Below, one piece after another: positions 8,491 through 17,111 of a DNA stretch of 64,000 nt. The notes beneath the pieces were generated by a model. That model had not been told where the DNA came from. It saw nothing but the letters and a program-made list of their open reading frames with translations, and did no database searches. This DNA comes from Sphingopyxis sp. DBS4 (GTDB taxonomy: Bacteria > Pseudomonadota > Alphaproteobacteria > Sphingomonadales > Sphingomonadaceae): assembly GCF_024628865.1 (NCBI RefSeq), contig NZ_CP102384.1, forward strand, positions 3,421,001-3,485,000, given 5' to 3'. The translations under genes and the position numbers were made by a program. Position 1 is the stretch's first letter, and the number at the start of each line of letters is the position of its first letter.

Positions 8491-9065
8491 GTGCAGGACG
8501 ACGAGACCCCACGGGCCGCACCGCCCCCGACTGGGCCGCACGGCTCCTTGCCTTCTGGTTCGACGGCCATGGCATGGACGACTGGTACGGCGGCGGGCCC
8601 GACTTCGACGCGGAGGTGCGCGCGCTGGCGGGCGACTGGCGCGAGGTGCTGCGCGCGCAGCCGGCCGAGGCTTTTCTGACCGACCCCGACACCGCGCTCG
8701 CCGCGGTGATCCTGTTCGACCAGGTGCCGCGCAACATCCATCGCCACCAGGCCGAGGCTTTCGCGACCGACGACCTCGCCCGCGCGATCGCGCGCGGCAT
8801 CGTGGCGAAGGGCTGGGACCAAAGCTGGCCCGACGAGCGGCGCCAATTCGCCTATCTGCCCTTCGAACATAGCGAGGACATCGCCGACCAGCGCGAATCG
8901 CTGCGCCTGATGAACGAACTCGCCGATCCGGTCTTCCACGATTATGCGAAGAAGCATTTCGACATGATCGACCGCTTCGGCCGCTTCCCGCACCGCAACA
9001 TGGCGCTCGGCCGCACAAACCGCCCCGGCGAGGAGGCGGCGATAGAAGAGGGCGGCCATTGGTGA
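8491..9065 (+). CDS. DUF924 family protein, 5' end apparently frameshifted
   Basis: From about 8529 the frame ending at 9065 encodes a clear DUF924 protein (DWAARLLAFWF, ILFDQVPRNIHR, YLPFEHSED, RFPHRN). This family adopts a TPR-like helical fold of unknown function. In that frame there is no ATG or GTG between the previous stop and the conserved domain. The natural GTG at 8491, five bases after the previous gene, reads VQDDETPRAAPPP in the next frame and reaches the domain only if one base is added in the C5 run at 8524-8528. A TTG at 8439 or 8448, overlapping the previous gene, is the alternative start. Confidence 0.75.
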
Positions 9066-9099
9066 TAGGGCCCGGGCCTTCGCTGCGCGGACAGGATAT

Positions 9100-9660
9100 A
9101 TGGCCGAATTCACCGACACGCTGACCGACAGGCATATCGCCTTCATCGAACGACAGCCGCTCTTCTTCACCGCCACCGCGGCCGCGGAAGGCCGCATCAA
9201 CCTGTCGCCCAAGGGCTATGACTGTTTCCGGGTGCTTTCGGAAAGCCGGGTCGCGTGGCTCGATCTCGGCGGCTCGGGGAACGAGACGCACGCGCATCTC
9301 GCGGCGGACGGCCGGATCACGCTAATGTTCTGCGCCTTCGACCGCACCGCGCTGATCCTGCGCATCTATGGCCGCGGCCGCGCGGTGCTGCCGCAGGATG
9401 CCGGTTGGGACGCGCTCGCCGCGCGTTTCACGCTGCTCCCCGGCACGCGCCAGATTTTCGTGATCGACATCGAAAGCGTGCAGACGAGCTGCGGCTGGGG
9501 CGTGCCGATGATGGAATTGAATCACGAGCGCGAGACGCTGCGCAAATATCACCGCCAGGCCGACCCTGTCGCCTGGGTGGAAAAGGTCCAGGGCCGCACG
9601 CAAAGCATCGACGGCCTGCCGACCCGCCCCACCGACCGCTATATCGCGGGCGACGCCTGA
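9100..9660 (+). CDS. Pyridoxamine 5'-phosphate oxidase-fold protein
   Basis: A 186-residue protein of the flavin-binding split-barrel superfamily. It has the family's N-terminal pattern (RQPLFFTATAAAEGRINLSPKG), the conserved WLDLGGSGNETHAHL strand-turn region and a C-terminal CGWGVPMME segment. Relatives are general FMN or F420-type proteins annotated as pyridoxamine 5'-phosphate oxidase family; true PdxH activity is unlikely because the PdxH substrate motifs are not evident. The stop overlaps the next start (TGATG), implying coupling to the DUF2007 gene. Confidence 0.85.
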   Translation: MAEFTDTLTDRHIAFIERQPLFFTATAAAEGRINLSPKGYDCFRVLSESRVAWLDLGGSGNETHAHLAADGRITLMFCAFDRTALILRIYGRGRAVLPQDAGWDALAARFTLLPGTRQIFVIDIESVQTSCGWGVPMMELNHERETLRKYHRQADPVAWVEKVQGRTQSIDGLPTRPTDRYIAGDA

Positions 9661-9872
9661 TGGCGCTCGTCGAGCTGATCCGCCTGCCGAACGGCGTCGA
9701 GGCCGAACTGTTGCGCGGCCGCCTCGAAAGCGCCGGCGTCCACGCCGTCTGCTTCGACGCGGGCATGAACATCGCCGAAAGCGTCGGGCTGCTGATCCCG
9801 GTGCGCGTGATGGTGCTCGATGAGGATCTGGAGGAAGCCCGCGCGCTGATGCAGGAATTCGGCGTCGGCTGA
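9660..9872 (+). CDS. DUF2007-like small protein
   Basis: A 70-residue protein beginning MALVELIRLPNGVEAELL, which matches the small DUF2007 type (putative signal-transducing PII-like fold, ferredoxin-like alpha/beta). The later part (VRVMVLDEDLEEARALMQEF) completes the expected beta-alpha unit. It starts inside the stop codon of the flavin-fold gene, so the two are very likely cotranslated. No function is known. Confidence 0.75.
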   Translation: MALVELIRLPNGVEAELLRGRLESAGVHAVCFDAGMNIAESVGLLIPVRVMVLDEDLEEARALMQEFGVG

Positions 9873-9880
9873 AATCTGGC

Positions 9881-9964
9881 TCGTCATTGCGAGGAGCGTA
9901 GCGACGAAGCAATCCAGGGTTGCGTAAACCGCTCTGGATTGCTTCGCTCCGCTCGCAATGACGA
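9881..9964. repeat. Palindromic repeat, family D (TCGTCATTGCGAGGAGC)
   Basis: Inverted repeat with outer ends TCGTCATTGCGAG and CTCGCAATGACGA, plus inner arms GCAATCCAG and CTGGATTGC. Elements of this type are widespread in alphaproteobacterial intergenic regions. Confidence 0.85.
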
Positions 9965-10038
9965 TGATATGGCGAGCAACCCGATCGCTCTCCGTTCGTC
10001 ATATAATGAGCAATGAAAGACAACGGCCCATCCCGCCC

Positions 10039-10740
10039 ATGATCAAGGTCGCCAGCTACAATATGCGCAAGGGCATCGGGCTCGACCGGCGCCGCGATCC
10101 GGGGCGGGTTCTGTCGGTGCTCCGCGAGCTCGACGCCGACGTCGTCGCGCTGCAGGAAGCCGACCGCCGCTTCGGCACCCGCGCCAGCGCCATCCCGCCG
10201 CATATGTTCGAGGAACATAGCGACTATGTGCCGGTCGATCTGCTCGATGGCCGCCCCTATGCGATCGGCTGGCACGGCAATGCGCTGCTCGTCCGCAAGG
10301 GGATCGCGGTCGAGGAAAGCCACGCACTCCACCTGCCGACGCTCGAACCGCGCGGCGCGGTCGCCGCAACCTTGCGCATCGGCGACGACCGGCTGCGCGT
10401 CGTCGGCATGCACCTCGACATCTCGGGGCTGCGCCGCCGCCAGCAGGCGCGCGCGATCCTCCACCATGTCGCGGGGGGCGAGGCGCTGCCCACGATCCTG
10501 ATGGGCGACTGCAACGAATGGCGCGCCGCGGGCGGCTGCCTCGCCGATTTCGGCGAGCATCACCGGCTCGTCGACACCGGCCACAGCTTCCACAGCCGGC
10601 GCCCGGTCGCGAAGCTCGACCGCATCTTCGCTTCGCCCGACCTTGAGCCCGTCGACGCCGGGGTCCACCGCAGCCCCCTCGCCGCACGCGCCTCGGATCA
10701 TCTGCCGATCTGGGCGCGGTTCGCCAAGGTCGGGCAATAA
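10039..10740 (+). CDS. Endonuclease/exonuclease/phosphatase family protein
   Basis: A 233-residue EEP-superfamily hydrolase. Visible are the N-terminal VASYNMRKGIG, the metal-binding Glu in VVALQEADRRF, the central GMHLDI, the catalytic MGDCNEW (Asp/Asn), and the C-terminal SDHLPIWARF His. Members cleave phosphodiesters in nucleic acids or lipids; the substrate is not readable here. The ATG at 10039 fits family N-termini; another in-frame ATG at 10006 would add 11 residues. It appears to be a single-gene unit. Confidence 0.88.
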   Translation: MIKVASYNMRKGIGLDRRRDPGRVLSVLRELDADVVALQEADRRFGTRASAIPPHMFEEHSDYVPVDLLDGRPYAIGWHGNALLVRKGIAVEESHALHLPTLEPRGAVAATLRIGDDRLRVVGMHLDISGLRRRQQARAILHHVAGGEALPTILMGDCNEWRAAGGCLADFGEHHRLVDTGHSFHSRRPVAKLDRIFASPDLEPVDAGVHRSPLAARASDHLPIWARFAKVGQ

Positions 10741-10822
10741 GCCGATCCCCTTCCCGCGTGCGGGAGGGGAATGATATGCCCAAAATTTAGGCAAACCTCT
10801 ACCTCGCCTGCCTGCCGCGTGA

Positions 10823-11278
<456 letters not shown>

Positions 11279-11292
11279 TGAAGGGGGAATCT

Positions 11293-12630
11293 ATGAATTT
11301 CGCAAACAAGATCGCGGCGAGCGCCGGGGCCGCGGGCCTCGCGCTGTTCGCGGCGCTGCCCGCCTGGGCGCAGGACGCCGCCGCGGCGGCGCCCGCACCG
11401 GTGGTCGACAAGGGCGACACCGCCTGGATGATGACCTCGACCGTGCTCGTGCTCGCGATGATCCTGCCGGGCCTCGCGCTCTTCTACGGCGGCCTCACCC
11501 GCACCAAGAACATGCTGTCGACGATGACGCAGATCGGCGCGCTCGCCTGCCTCGCGATGATCGTCTGGGTCTGCTACGGCTATGGCCTCGCCTTCGGGCC
11601 CGAAGGCAATGCCTTCATCGCCTGGGGCAAGTTCTTCCTCGCCGGGGTGACACCCGACAGCCTCGCCGACACCTTCTCGGACGGCTTCAAGCTGCCCGAA
11701 TATGTGTTCATCAGCTTCCAGATGACCTTCGCCGCGATCACCCTCGCGCTGGTCCTCGGCGCGACGGTCGAGCGCATGAAATTCTCGGCCGCGCTCGTCT
11801 TCGGCATCATCTGGCTGACGATCGTCTATTTCCCGATCGCGCACATGGTGTGGGCGGCGGGCGGCCTGTTCTTCGACATGGGCGCTCTCGACTTCGCGGG
11901 GGGCACCGTGGTCCACATCAACGCCGGCGTCTCGGCGCTCGTCGCTTCGCTGATCCTCGGCAAGCGCATCGGCTATCAGAAGGAAATCATGGCGCCGCAC
12001 TCGCTGACGCTGACGATGGTCGGCACCGGCCTGCTGTGGGTGGGCTGGTTCGGCTTCAACGCCGGCTCGGCGCTGGAAGCCAATGGTTCGGCCGCGCTCG
12101 CGATGATCAACACCTTCGTCGCCACCGCCTCCGCCGCGCTCTTCTGGATGCTCGCCGAAAAGGTCGCGGGTCACAAGCCTTCGGCGCTCGGCTTTTGCTC
12201 GGGCGTCATCGCCGGGCTCGTCGCGGTGACCCCGGCGGCGGGCAATTCGGGACCGTTCGGCGCGATCGTGCTCGGCGCCGTCGCCTCGGTGATCTGCTTC
12301 TACGCGGTGACCGTCCTCAAGCCGAAGCTCGGCTATGACGACGCGCTCGACGCCTTCGGCATCCACGGCATCGGCGGCATCGTCGGCGCGATCGGCACCG
12401 GCATCGTCTATGCGCCGAGCCTCGGCGGCCCGGGCGGCGCGGATTTCGCCATCGGCCCGCAGCTCGTGACCCAGGTTTCGGCGGTCGGCGGCACGATCAT
12501 CTGGTCGACCATCGGCACCATCGTCGCGATCTACATCGCCAAGGCGCTCACCGGCCTCCGCGTCAGCGAAGAGGTCGAACGCGAAGGCCTCGACCTCGGC
12601 GAGCATGGGGAGCGCGCCTACAACAATTGA
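11293..12630 (+). CDS. amtB: Ammonium transporter AmtB
   Basis: A 445-residue inner-membrane ammonium channel of the Amt/Rh family. A signal peptide (core LALFAALPAWAQ) precedes about eleven membrane helices. The paired pore histidines are in VVHINAGVSA and GIHGIGG, and other Amt signatures are present (FYGGLTRTKN, WVGWFGFNAGSA). The preferred start at 11293 has GGGGGA six bases upstream; an in-frame ATG at 11278 overlaps the glnK stop. It is cotranscribed with glnK, whose product binds and closes the channel when nitrogen is ample. Confidence 0.96.
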   Translation: MNFANKIAASAGAAGLALFAALPAWAQDAAAAAPAPVVDKGDTAWMMTSTVLVLAMILPGLALFYGGLTRTKNMLSTMTQIGALACLAMIVWVCYGYGLAFGPEGNAFIAWGKFFLAGVTPDSLADTFSDGFKLPEYVFISFQMTFAAITLALVLGATVERMKFSAALVFGIIWLTIVYFPIAHMVWAAGGLFFDMGALDFAGGTVVHINAGVSALVASLILGKRIGYQKEIMAPHSLTLTMVGTGLLWVGWFGFNAGSALEANGSAALAMINTFVATASAALFWMLAEKVAGHKPSALGFCSGVIAGLVAVTPAAGNSGPFGAIVLGAVASVICFYAVTVLKPKLGYDDALDAFGIHGIGGIVGAIGTGIVYAPSLGGPGGADFAIGPQLVTQVSAVGGTIIWSTIGTIVAIYIAKALTGLRVSEEVEREGLDLGEHGERAYNN

Positions 12631-12710
12631 CGAGACAGGATACCCGCCGCCGCACTCTCTCCTCTTTCGAATGGCGGCGGGGTCCTACCCAGGTTCCTCC
12701 TGCGAACCAC

Positions 12711-12742
12711 TGGCCGGGCGCCTTGGCTCCCGGCCATTTTTT
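12711..12742 (+). terminator. Rho-independent terminator of glnK-amtB
   Basis: An 8-bp stem (TGGCCGGG at 12711-12718, CCCGGCCA at 12729-12736) is followed by six T residues. It lies 80 bases after the amtB stop. Confidence 0.85.
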
Positions 12743-12861
12743 GTGCGCAGCATCGGCGCGATCCCGCGCTTTGCCGGGCCTTTCCAAGTCCCGCGAATGA
12801 CTGCACAAAATTTCAGCTTGAGTGCCGCAAATTTAGTCTTTGCAACATGACATTAATATGG

Positions 12862-12939
12862 CATTCAGTCTGCCATGAGTTTCAGGAGGGGAGAGCCTGA
12901 AAGGCTGGGCCGGGACGAAAGTTCCGGCCCTCTTTTTTT
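12862..12939 (+). ncRNA. Candidate small RNA downstream of amtB
   Basis: A stretch of about 80 bases without a convincing ORF. A possible promoter lies before it (TTTAGT at 12832, TAATAT at 12854, 16-bp spacing). Inside is a hairpin with stem TTTCAGG/CCTGAAA (12880-12886 with 12896-12902) and a nine-base loop AGGGGAGAG. It ends in a strong terminator. A TGGCA...TGC motif with GG-N10-GC spacing (12859-12873) is an alternative, sigma-54-like start signal. Expression is unproven. Confidence 0.4.
12907..12939 (+). terminator. Strong Rho-independent terminator
   Basis: Stem GGGCCGGG (12907-12914) pairs with TCCGGCCC (12923-12930, one G-T pair), followed by C and seven T residues. It lies about 165 bases beyond the amtB terminator, so it most likely ends a separate short transcript. 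Confidence 0.85.
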
Positions 12940-13056
12940 GCCTTGAGCGCCAAGCCTTGGAAATCCGCGATTTTCGAGCCGGTCGGCAGGGCGCTGCATT
13001 CGAATCCCCCGGCTCTTCCTTACAAGCTCGCGGGCGAATCCCCGGCTATCCCTGCA

Positions 13057-13163
13057 TCGTCATGCTGAACTTGTTTCAGCATCCATGACCTAAGATCTCG
13101 CCCGGCGCTGCGCCCTGATGAAAAGGCCGGGCCATGGACCCTGAAGCAAGTTCAGGGTGACGA
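13057..13163. repeat. Palindromic repeat, family E (TCGTCATGCTGAACTTG)
   Basis: Inverted repeat with left end TCGTCATGCTGAACTTGTTT and right end GCAAGTTCAGGGTGACGA; the inner arms include CCATGACC and GGCCATGG. It lies in the amtB/GMC-oxidoreductase gap. The rest of that gap (12943-13056) holds nothing else I can identify. Confidence 0.85.
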
Positions 13164-13225
13164 GGCGGGACAAAGCAAACGGGTTCGCAAACGACAGGAT
13201 CATCCGCGAAGAGGCGCGCGCCGAA

Positions 13226-14812
13226 TCACCCCAGCGCCACCTTGACGAAATCGGCGGCGCGTTCGCCGATCATGATGCTCGGCGCATTGGTGTTGCCGCT
13301 GACGAGACGCGGCATGACGCTCGCGTCGGCGACCCACAGCGCATCGATCCCGTTCAGCTTCAGCGCCGGATCGACCACCGCATCGGCGTCGCTCCCCATC
13401 CGGCACGTGCCCACGGGATGATAGACGGTGTCGGCGCGGCTGCGGATCAGCGCGTCGAGCGCCGCATCGTCATCGAGGTCGACCGGATGCCGGTCGGTGC
13501 CGGCATAATCCGACAGCGGCGGCGCGGCGACGATGCGGTGCATCATCCGCACCCCCGCGCGCAGGGTCGCCATGTCGCGCTCGTCGGTCAGGAAGCCGGG
13601 GTCGATGAGCGGCGCGGCGGCCGCGTCGCCCGACGCCAGCGTCACGCTCCCCCGGCTCTCGGGCCTGAGCACGCAGGCGTGGCACGAAAAGCCGTGCCCC
13701 TTGACCTTGGTCCGCCCATGATCCTCGAGCATTGCGGGCACGAAATGATATTGGATATCGGGCGCGGGCAGGTCGGGCCGCGATTTCCAGAAGCCCCCCG
13801 CTTCGGCAAAGCAGGTCGTCATGATCCCGGTGCGCCGGGTGCGATGCTCGAGGATCGCCTTCACCATCCGCCACGTTCCGCCCAGACTGTCGCCGAACGG
13901 ATCGGCCGAGCGCGTCTCCCAGCTCGACACATAGTCGATATGATCCTGCAGATTCGCGCCGACGCCCGCGCGGTCGGCGACGACATCGATCCCCTTGTCC
14001 TTCAGGTGCGCCGCGGGGCCGATACCCGACAGCATCAGGATTTGGGGGCTGCCGAACGCCCCCGCCGACAGGACCACCCCGCCCCGCGCGCGCAATGTCT
14101 CGCGTTTCGACCCGCGCCGAATCACGACGCCGGTCGCCCGGCCATCCTCGACGACGATCTTCTCGACCAGCGCGCCGGTGCGCACCGTGAAATTGCCCCG
14201 TTCGCGCAGCGGCTCGACATAGGCACGCGCCGCCGACCAGCGCTCGCCCGCCTTCTGCGTCACCTGATAGAGGCCGAAACCCTCCTGCTGCGCGCCGTTG
14301 AAATCGGCCGTGCGCGGCAGTTGCAGCGCGGCCGCGCTCTCGACGAAGCGCCGGCTCGTCACATTGGGCCAGCGCTGGTCCATGACGTTCAGCGGCCCGT
14401 CGCCGCCGTGAAACGCATCCACGCCGCGCTCATTGCCCTCGCTGCGCTTGAAGTAAGGCAGCACGTCGGCATAGCTCCACCCCGTCGCGCCGAGCGCCGC
14501 CCATTGGTCGTAATCGAAGGCGTGGCCGCGGATATACACCATCGCGTTGATCGCGCTCGACCCGCCGAGCCCGCGCCCGCGCGGCTGGTATCCGGTGCGG
14601 CCGGCCAGCCCCGTTTGCGGCACCGTCTCATAGCGATAGTTCGACGCATCGGGGATGAAGGGCATGAAGCCCGGCGTCTTCACGCGGATCGTATCGTTGC
14701 GCCCGCCCGCCTCGACCAGGCACACGCTGCGCGTGCCATCCTCGGCGAGCCGCCCCGCCGCCGCGCTCCCCGCGCTGCCGCCGCCGATGACGATAATGTC
14801 GAACTGATCCAT
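13226..14812 (-). CDS. GMC-family FAD oxidoreductase (choline/alcohol dehydrogenase-like)
   Basis: A 528-residue glucose-methanol-choline oxidoreductase. It has the N-terminal FAD motif IVIGGGSAGSAAAGRLAED, the GMC signature GRGLGGSSAINAMVYIRG, the second signature GAFGSPQILMLSGIGP, and the C-terminal active-site region YHPVGTCRMG and TNAPSIMIGERAAD. Close relatives include choline dehydrogenase BetA and the PQQ-independent alcohol dehydrogenase AlkJ; the substrate cannot be settled. No betB or regulator gene lies beside it, so a choline role is less likely. Confidence 0.92.
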   Translation of the reverse strand: MDQFDIIVIGGGSAGSAAAGRLAEDGTRSVCLVEAGGRNDTIRVKTPGFMPFIPDASNYRYETVPQTGLAGRTGYQPRGRGLGGSSAINAMVYIRGHAFDYDQWAALGATGWSYADVLPYFKRSEGNERGVDAFHGGDGPLNVMDQRWPNVTSRRFVESAAALQLPRTADFNGAQQEGFGLYQVTQKAGERWSAARAYVEPLRERGNFTVRTGALVEKIVVEDGRATGVVIRRGSKRETLRARGGVVLSAGAFGSPQILMLSGIGPAAHLKDKGIDVVADRAGVGANLQDHIDYVSSWETRSADPFGDSLGGTWRMVKAILEHRTRRTGIMTTCFAEAGGFWKSRPDLPAPDIQYHFVPAMLEDHGRTKVKGHGFSCHACVLRPESRGSVTLASGDAAAAPLIDPGFLTDERDMATLRAGVRMMHRIVAAPPLSDYAGTDRHPVDLDDDAALDALIRSRADTVYHPVGTCRMGSDADAVVDPALKLNGIDALWVADASVMPRLVSGNTNAPSIMIGERAADFVKVALG

Positions 14813-14905
14813 GAAGCGCCTCCCTCTCGCGACTTACATGAATGTCATTAGGGAGCGAGGCAAGGAAAACACATCGCCCCCTGAAGGCGGGGTGATGAGA
14901 AGGGG

Positions 14906-15059
14906 TTCACGCGGAGGCGCGGAGAAAAGAAGAAACCGTTCGCCCTGAGCTTGTCGAAGGGCCGTTCTTTTCTTCAAGGGAGAAGGAAGAATGGTGCTTC
15001 GACAAGCTCAGCACAAACGGGGCTGGGATATTCTCCGCGCCTCCGCGTCTCCGCGTGAA
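14906..15059. repeat. Palindromic repeat, family C, interrupted by a nested element
   Basis: Outer arms TTCACGCGGAGGCGCGGAGA (from 14906) and its approximate complement ending TCCGCGTCTCCGCGTGAA (15059). The interior is occupied by a complete family B element. The outer arms match the family seen at 4903-5042 and 16934-17102. Confidence 0.85.
14936..15020. repeat. Palindromic repeat, family B, nested
   Basis: Left arm CCGTTCGCCCTGAGCTTG and right arm CAAGCTCAGCACAAACGG of the same type as the element at 2310-2391. It lies wholly inside the family C element at 14906-15059. Confidence 0.85.
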
Positions 15060-15108
15060 CAAAAATTCTGCCTTCTCTGCGCAGATCTTTTCCACCCCAG
15101 CGGAAAGG

Positions 15109-16023
15109 CTACTCCGCCGCTTCCTCCACCGGCCGCCCCGCCGCCCAGCGCTCCTTGATCGTCGCGCTCGTCGCACGGCTGCCGTCGTGGCTCCAGCCGG
15201 GCTCGCGCCACATATAGGAAAGCTTGTGCCGCCACGGCGCGTGCCACACATCCTTCGCGATCCCGACCCATTCGTGAAACGCGGCCCACAATATGTTGAA
15301 GCTGCCGAGCTGCTTGACGATGCCGTATCGCACCGGCTCGTCGTCGCGCTCGGCGACGAAGCTGCCGAATATCCGGTCCCAGATGATGAACACCCCCGCA
15401 TAATTGGCGTCGAGATAGCGCGGGTTGACGCCGTGATGGACGCGGTGGTGCGACGGCGTGTTCATCACCGCCTCGAACCATTTCGGCATCCGCCCGATCG
15501 CCTCGGTATGGATCCAGAACTGGTAGATCAGGTTCAGCCCGGCGCAGAAAAAGACCATCGCGGGCGGAAAGCCGATCAGGAACAAGGGCAGGCGGAACAG
15601 GAAGGTCAGGCTGAAAAAGCCCGTCCATGTCTGCCGCAGCGCGGTCGACAGATTATAATGCTGGCTCGAATGATGGATGACATGGCTCGCCCAGAACCAG
15701 CGCACGCGGTGCGCGCTCCGGTGAAAGACATAATAGGCCAGGTCGTCGAGGAAGAAGCAGAGGATCCACGCCCACCACCAGCTGCGAAACTCGATCCCGA
15801 TGTCGAACAGGCGGAACTGATAGACCCACACCGCCATGCCGATCACCACCGCGCCGACCGCCGCGCCCGCGACCTGGCTGATCGTGCCGAGCATCAGCGA
15901 CGTGAGCGTGTCGCGCGCTTCGTAGCGGCTCCGGTCGCGGCGCAGCGCGATCCACATCTCGATGATCAGCAGCAGGATGAAGCCGGGAACGGCATAGACG
16001 ACCGGATCGGGGAGACTATCCAC
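15109..16023 (-). CDS. Sterol desaturase / fatty-acid hydroxylase superfamily membrane protein
   Basis: A 304-residue membrane di-iron enzyme. The histidine clusters of the superfamily are all present: HRSAH, HVIHHSS and HHRVHHG, together with the DNAxxFxxxDRxFGTY-type segment seen here as LDANYAGVFIIWDRIFGSF. At least four hydrophobic helices flank them. Members hydroxylate or desaturate sterols, carotenoids, hopanoids or acyl chains; the substrate is not clear. The GTG start overlaps the previous gene by eight bases, placing it third in a tightly packed minus-strand set with 16016-16423 and 16420-16854. Confidence 0.9.
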   Translation of the reverse strand: MDSLPDPVVYAVPGFILLLIIEMWIALRRDRSRYEARDTLTSLMLGTISQVAGAAVGAVVIGMAVWVYQFRLFDIGIEFRSWWWAWILCFFLDDLAYYVFHRSAHRVRWFWASHVIHHSSQHYNLSTALRQTWTGFFSLTFLFRLPLFLIGFPPAMVFFCAGLNLIYQFWIHTEAIGRMPKWFEAVMNTPSHHRVHHGVNPRYLDANYAGVFIIWDRIFGSFVAERDDEPVRYGIVKQLGSFNILWAAFHEWVGIAKDVWHAPWRHKLSYMWREPGWSHDGSRATSATIKERWAAGRPVEEAAE

Positions 16024-16423
16024 AGTTCAGATCCCGCATCCGGCTCGCCCACATCCCCGCGTCCTTCCCCAATTGCAGCGTCACCGCGCCGAAGGTCTTT
16101 TCCGGCATCGTCAGCGTCAGGAAATCCTTGTCGAGCCGCCCCACCGTCGCCGCATCGACCGGCCGCGCCGCGAAATGATTGCCGTGCGCGCGCACCAGCA
16201 TCATCCGCCCCTCGGCATTGCGGACGATCGCGGCAAAGCCCGCGCGGTCGCGTGCAACCTCGATGCCCTTGAATCCCGCTTCGGCTTCCTCGGCCAGCCG
16301 GATGGCATGATCGGCGTCGGCAATGCGCGGATCGGCGCCGAGCCCGATCCGCTTGACCAGCCAGGCGACGAACAGCACCGCGATCAGCGATACGCCGAGC
16401 TGGATCAACGCGGCCTGATTCAT
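16016..16423 (-). CDS. Hypothetical membrane-anchored protein
   Basis: A 135-residue protein with one N-terminal membrane segment (LIQLGVSLIAVLFVAWLVKRIGL) followed by a soluble domain of about 110 residues (AIVRNAEGRMMLVRAHGNHFAARPVD and on). I do not recognise the domain. It starts in an ATGA overlap with the phosphatase-like gene upstream and runs eight bases into the desaturase gene, so all three are probably made together. It may act at the same membrane as the desaturase; that is inference from position. Confidence 0.75.
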   Translation of the reverse strand: MNQAALIQLGVSLIAVLFVAWLVKRIGLGADPRIADADHAIRLAEEAEAGFKGIEVARDRAGFAAIVRNAEGRMMLVRAHGNHFAARPVDAATVGRLDKDFLTLTMPEKTFGAVTLQLGKDAGMWASRMRDLNCG

Positions 16424-16854
16424 TTTTCCCCCGCGAGCGCGTCCAGCATCGGCCGGAGGCCGGTCAGGTCATAACCTGCCTTCGCCGCCGCCGCGACGAT
16501 GCCCTCGACATCGTCGCGCGCGCGCGCGCGGGCCAGGGCCCAAAGATGCGTCGAGCGCGTTCCCGAGCGGCAATAGGCGAGGATCGGCCCCGTCGCCGCG
16601 GCGAGCAATTTGTCGAGCGCGTCGATCTGCGCATGGCTGAACCCCGCATGGCCGATCGGGATCGCCGCATAGGCCAGCCCCTCGGCCGCGCACGCAGTGG
16701 AGATATGCTCGCCCTGCGGCGCCGCCGGTTCCTCGCCGTCGGGGCGGTTGTTGATCACCATCGCAAAGCCCTGTGCCTTCGCTTCGACGACATCCTCAAT
16801 GCCGATCTGCGGCGCGACGCTGAACTGGGCGGACAAGGCTCGAAAATCGCTCAT
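16420..16854 (-). CDS. TIGR01244-type phosphatase/sulfurtransferase-like protein (Blh family)
   Basis: A 144-residue protein of the DSP-phosphatase/rhodanese-like fold, beginning with the characteristic FRALSAQFSVAPQIGIEDV segment and carrying a catalytic loop C95-R-S-G-T-R100-S with the family's Cys-x4-Arg spacing. The family (beta-lactamase hydrolase-like in Xylella and relatives) has been linked to sulfide metabolism and dual-specificity phosphatase activity. First gene of a three-gene overlapping minus-strand set with 16016-16423 and the desaturase. Confidence 0.88.
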   Translation of the reverse strand: MSDFRALSAQFSVAPQIGIEDVVEAKAQGFAMVINNRPDGEEPAAPQGEHISTACAAEGLAYAAIPIGHAGFSHAQIDALDKLLAAATGPILAYCRSGTRSTHLWALARARARDDVEGIVAAAAKAGYDLTGLRPMLDALAGEK

Positions 16855-16933
16855 GCCCGCGATCTACTCCCGCCGCCCGCGTGCTGACAAGCGTGAAAGC
16901 CGCCAATACCATGATGGTGCGGTTTTCGATTTG

Positions 16934-17102
16934 TCTCACGCAAAGGCGCGAAGAAGAAAGAATATCTCACACAAAGACACAAAGAGGGCGCGCCCGGCCT
17001 GCGGCGTCGGCTCGTCGCCGCAGGCCGGGCGCGCCCTCTTTGTGTCTTTGTGTGAGGTTCTCTTTTTCTTTCTTCTTCGCGCCTTTGCGCCTTTGCGCGA
17101 GA
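16934..17102. repeat. Large nested palindrome (family C outer, 41-bp perfect inner arms)
   Basis: The outer arms carry AAAGGCGCGAAGAAGAAAGA and its complement, family C type. Inside them lie perfect 41-bp inverted arms (16966-17006 and 17016-17056) with a nine-base loop; those arms contain CACAAAGACACAAAGAGGG-type direct repeats followed by GGCGCGCCC. The inner unit is 91 bp. It lies in the gap upstream of the phosphatase-like gene and downstream of recQ. Confidence 0.9.
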
Positions 17103-17111
17103 TTTCTTTGC

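Noticed and set aside
12875-12946. 23-residue ORF in the sRNA region (ATG at 12875)
   Set aside because: It runs through a strong terminator and has no conserved features.
12970-13020. tRNA-like 3' end with GCATTCGAATCCCCC and GAGCCGG/CCGGCTC ends
   Set aside because: T-loop-like bases are present, but there is no anticodon stem, no full cloverleaf and no acceptor length; it is at best a remnant.
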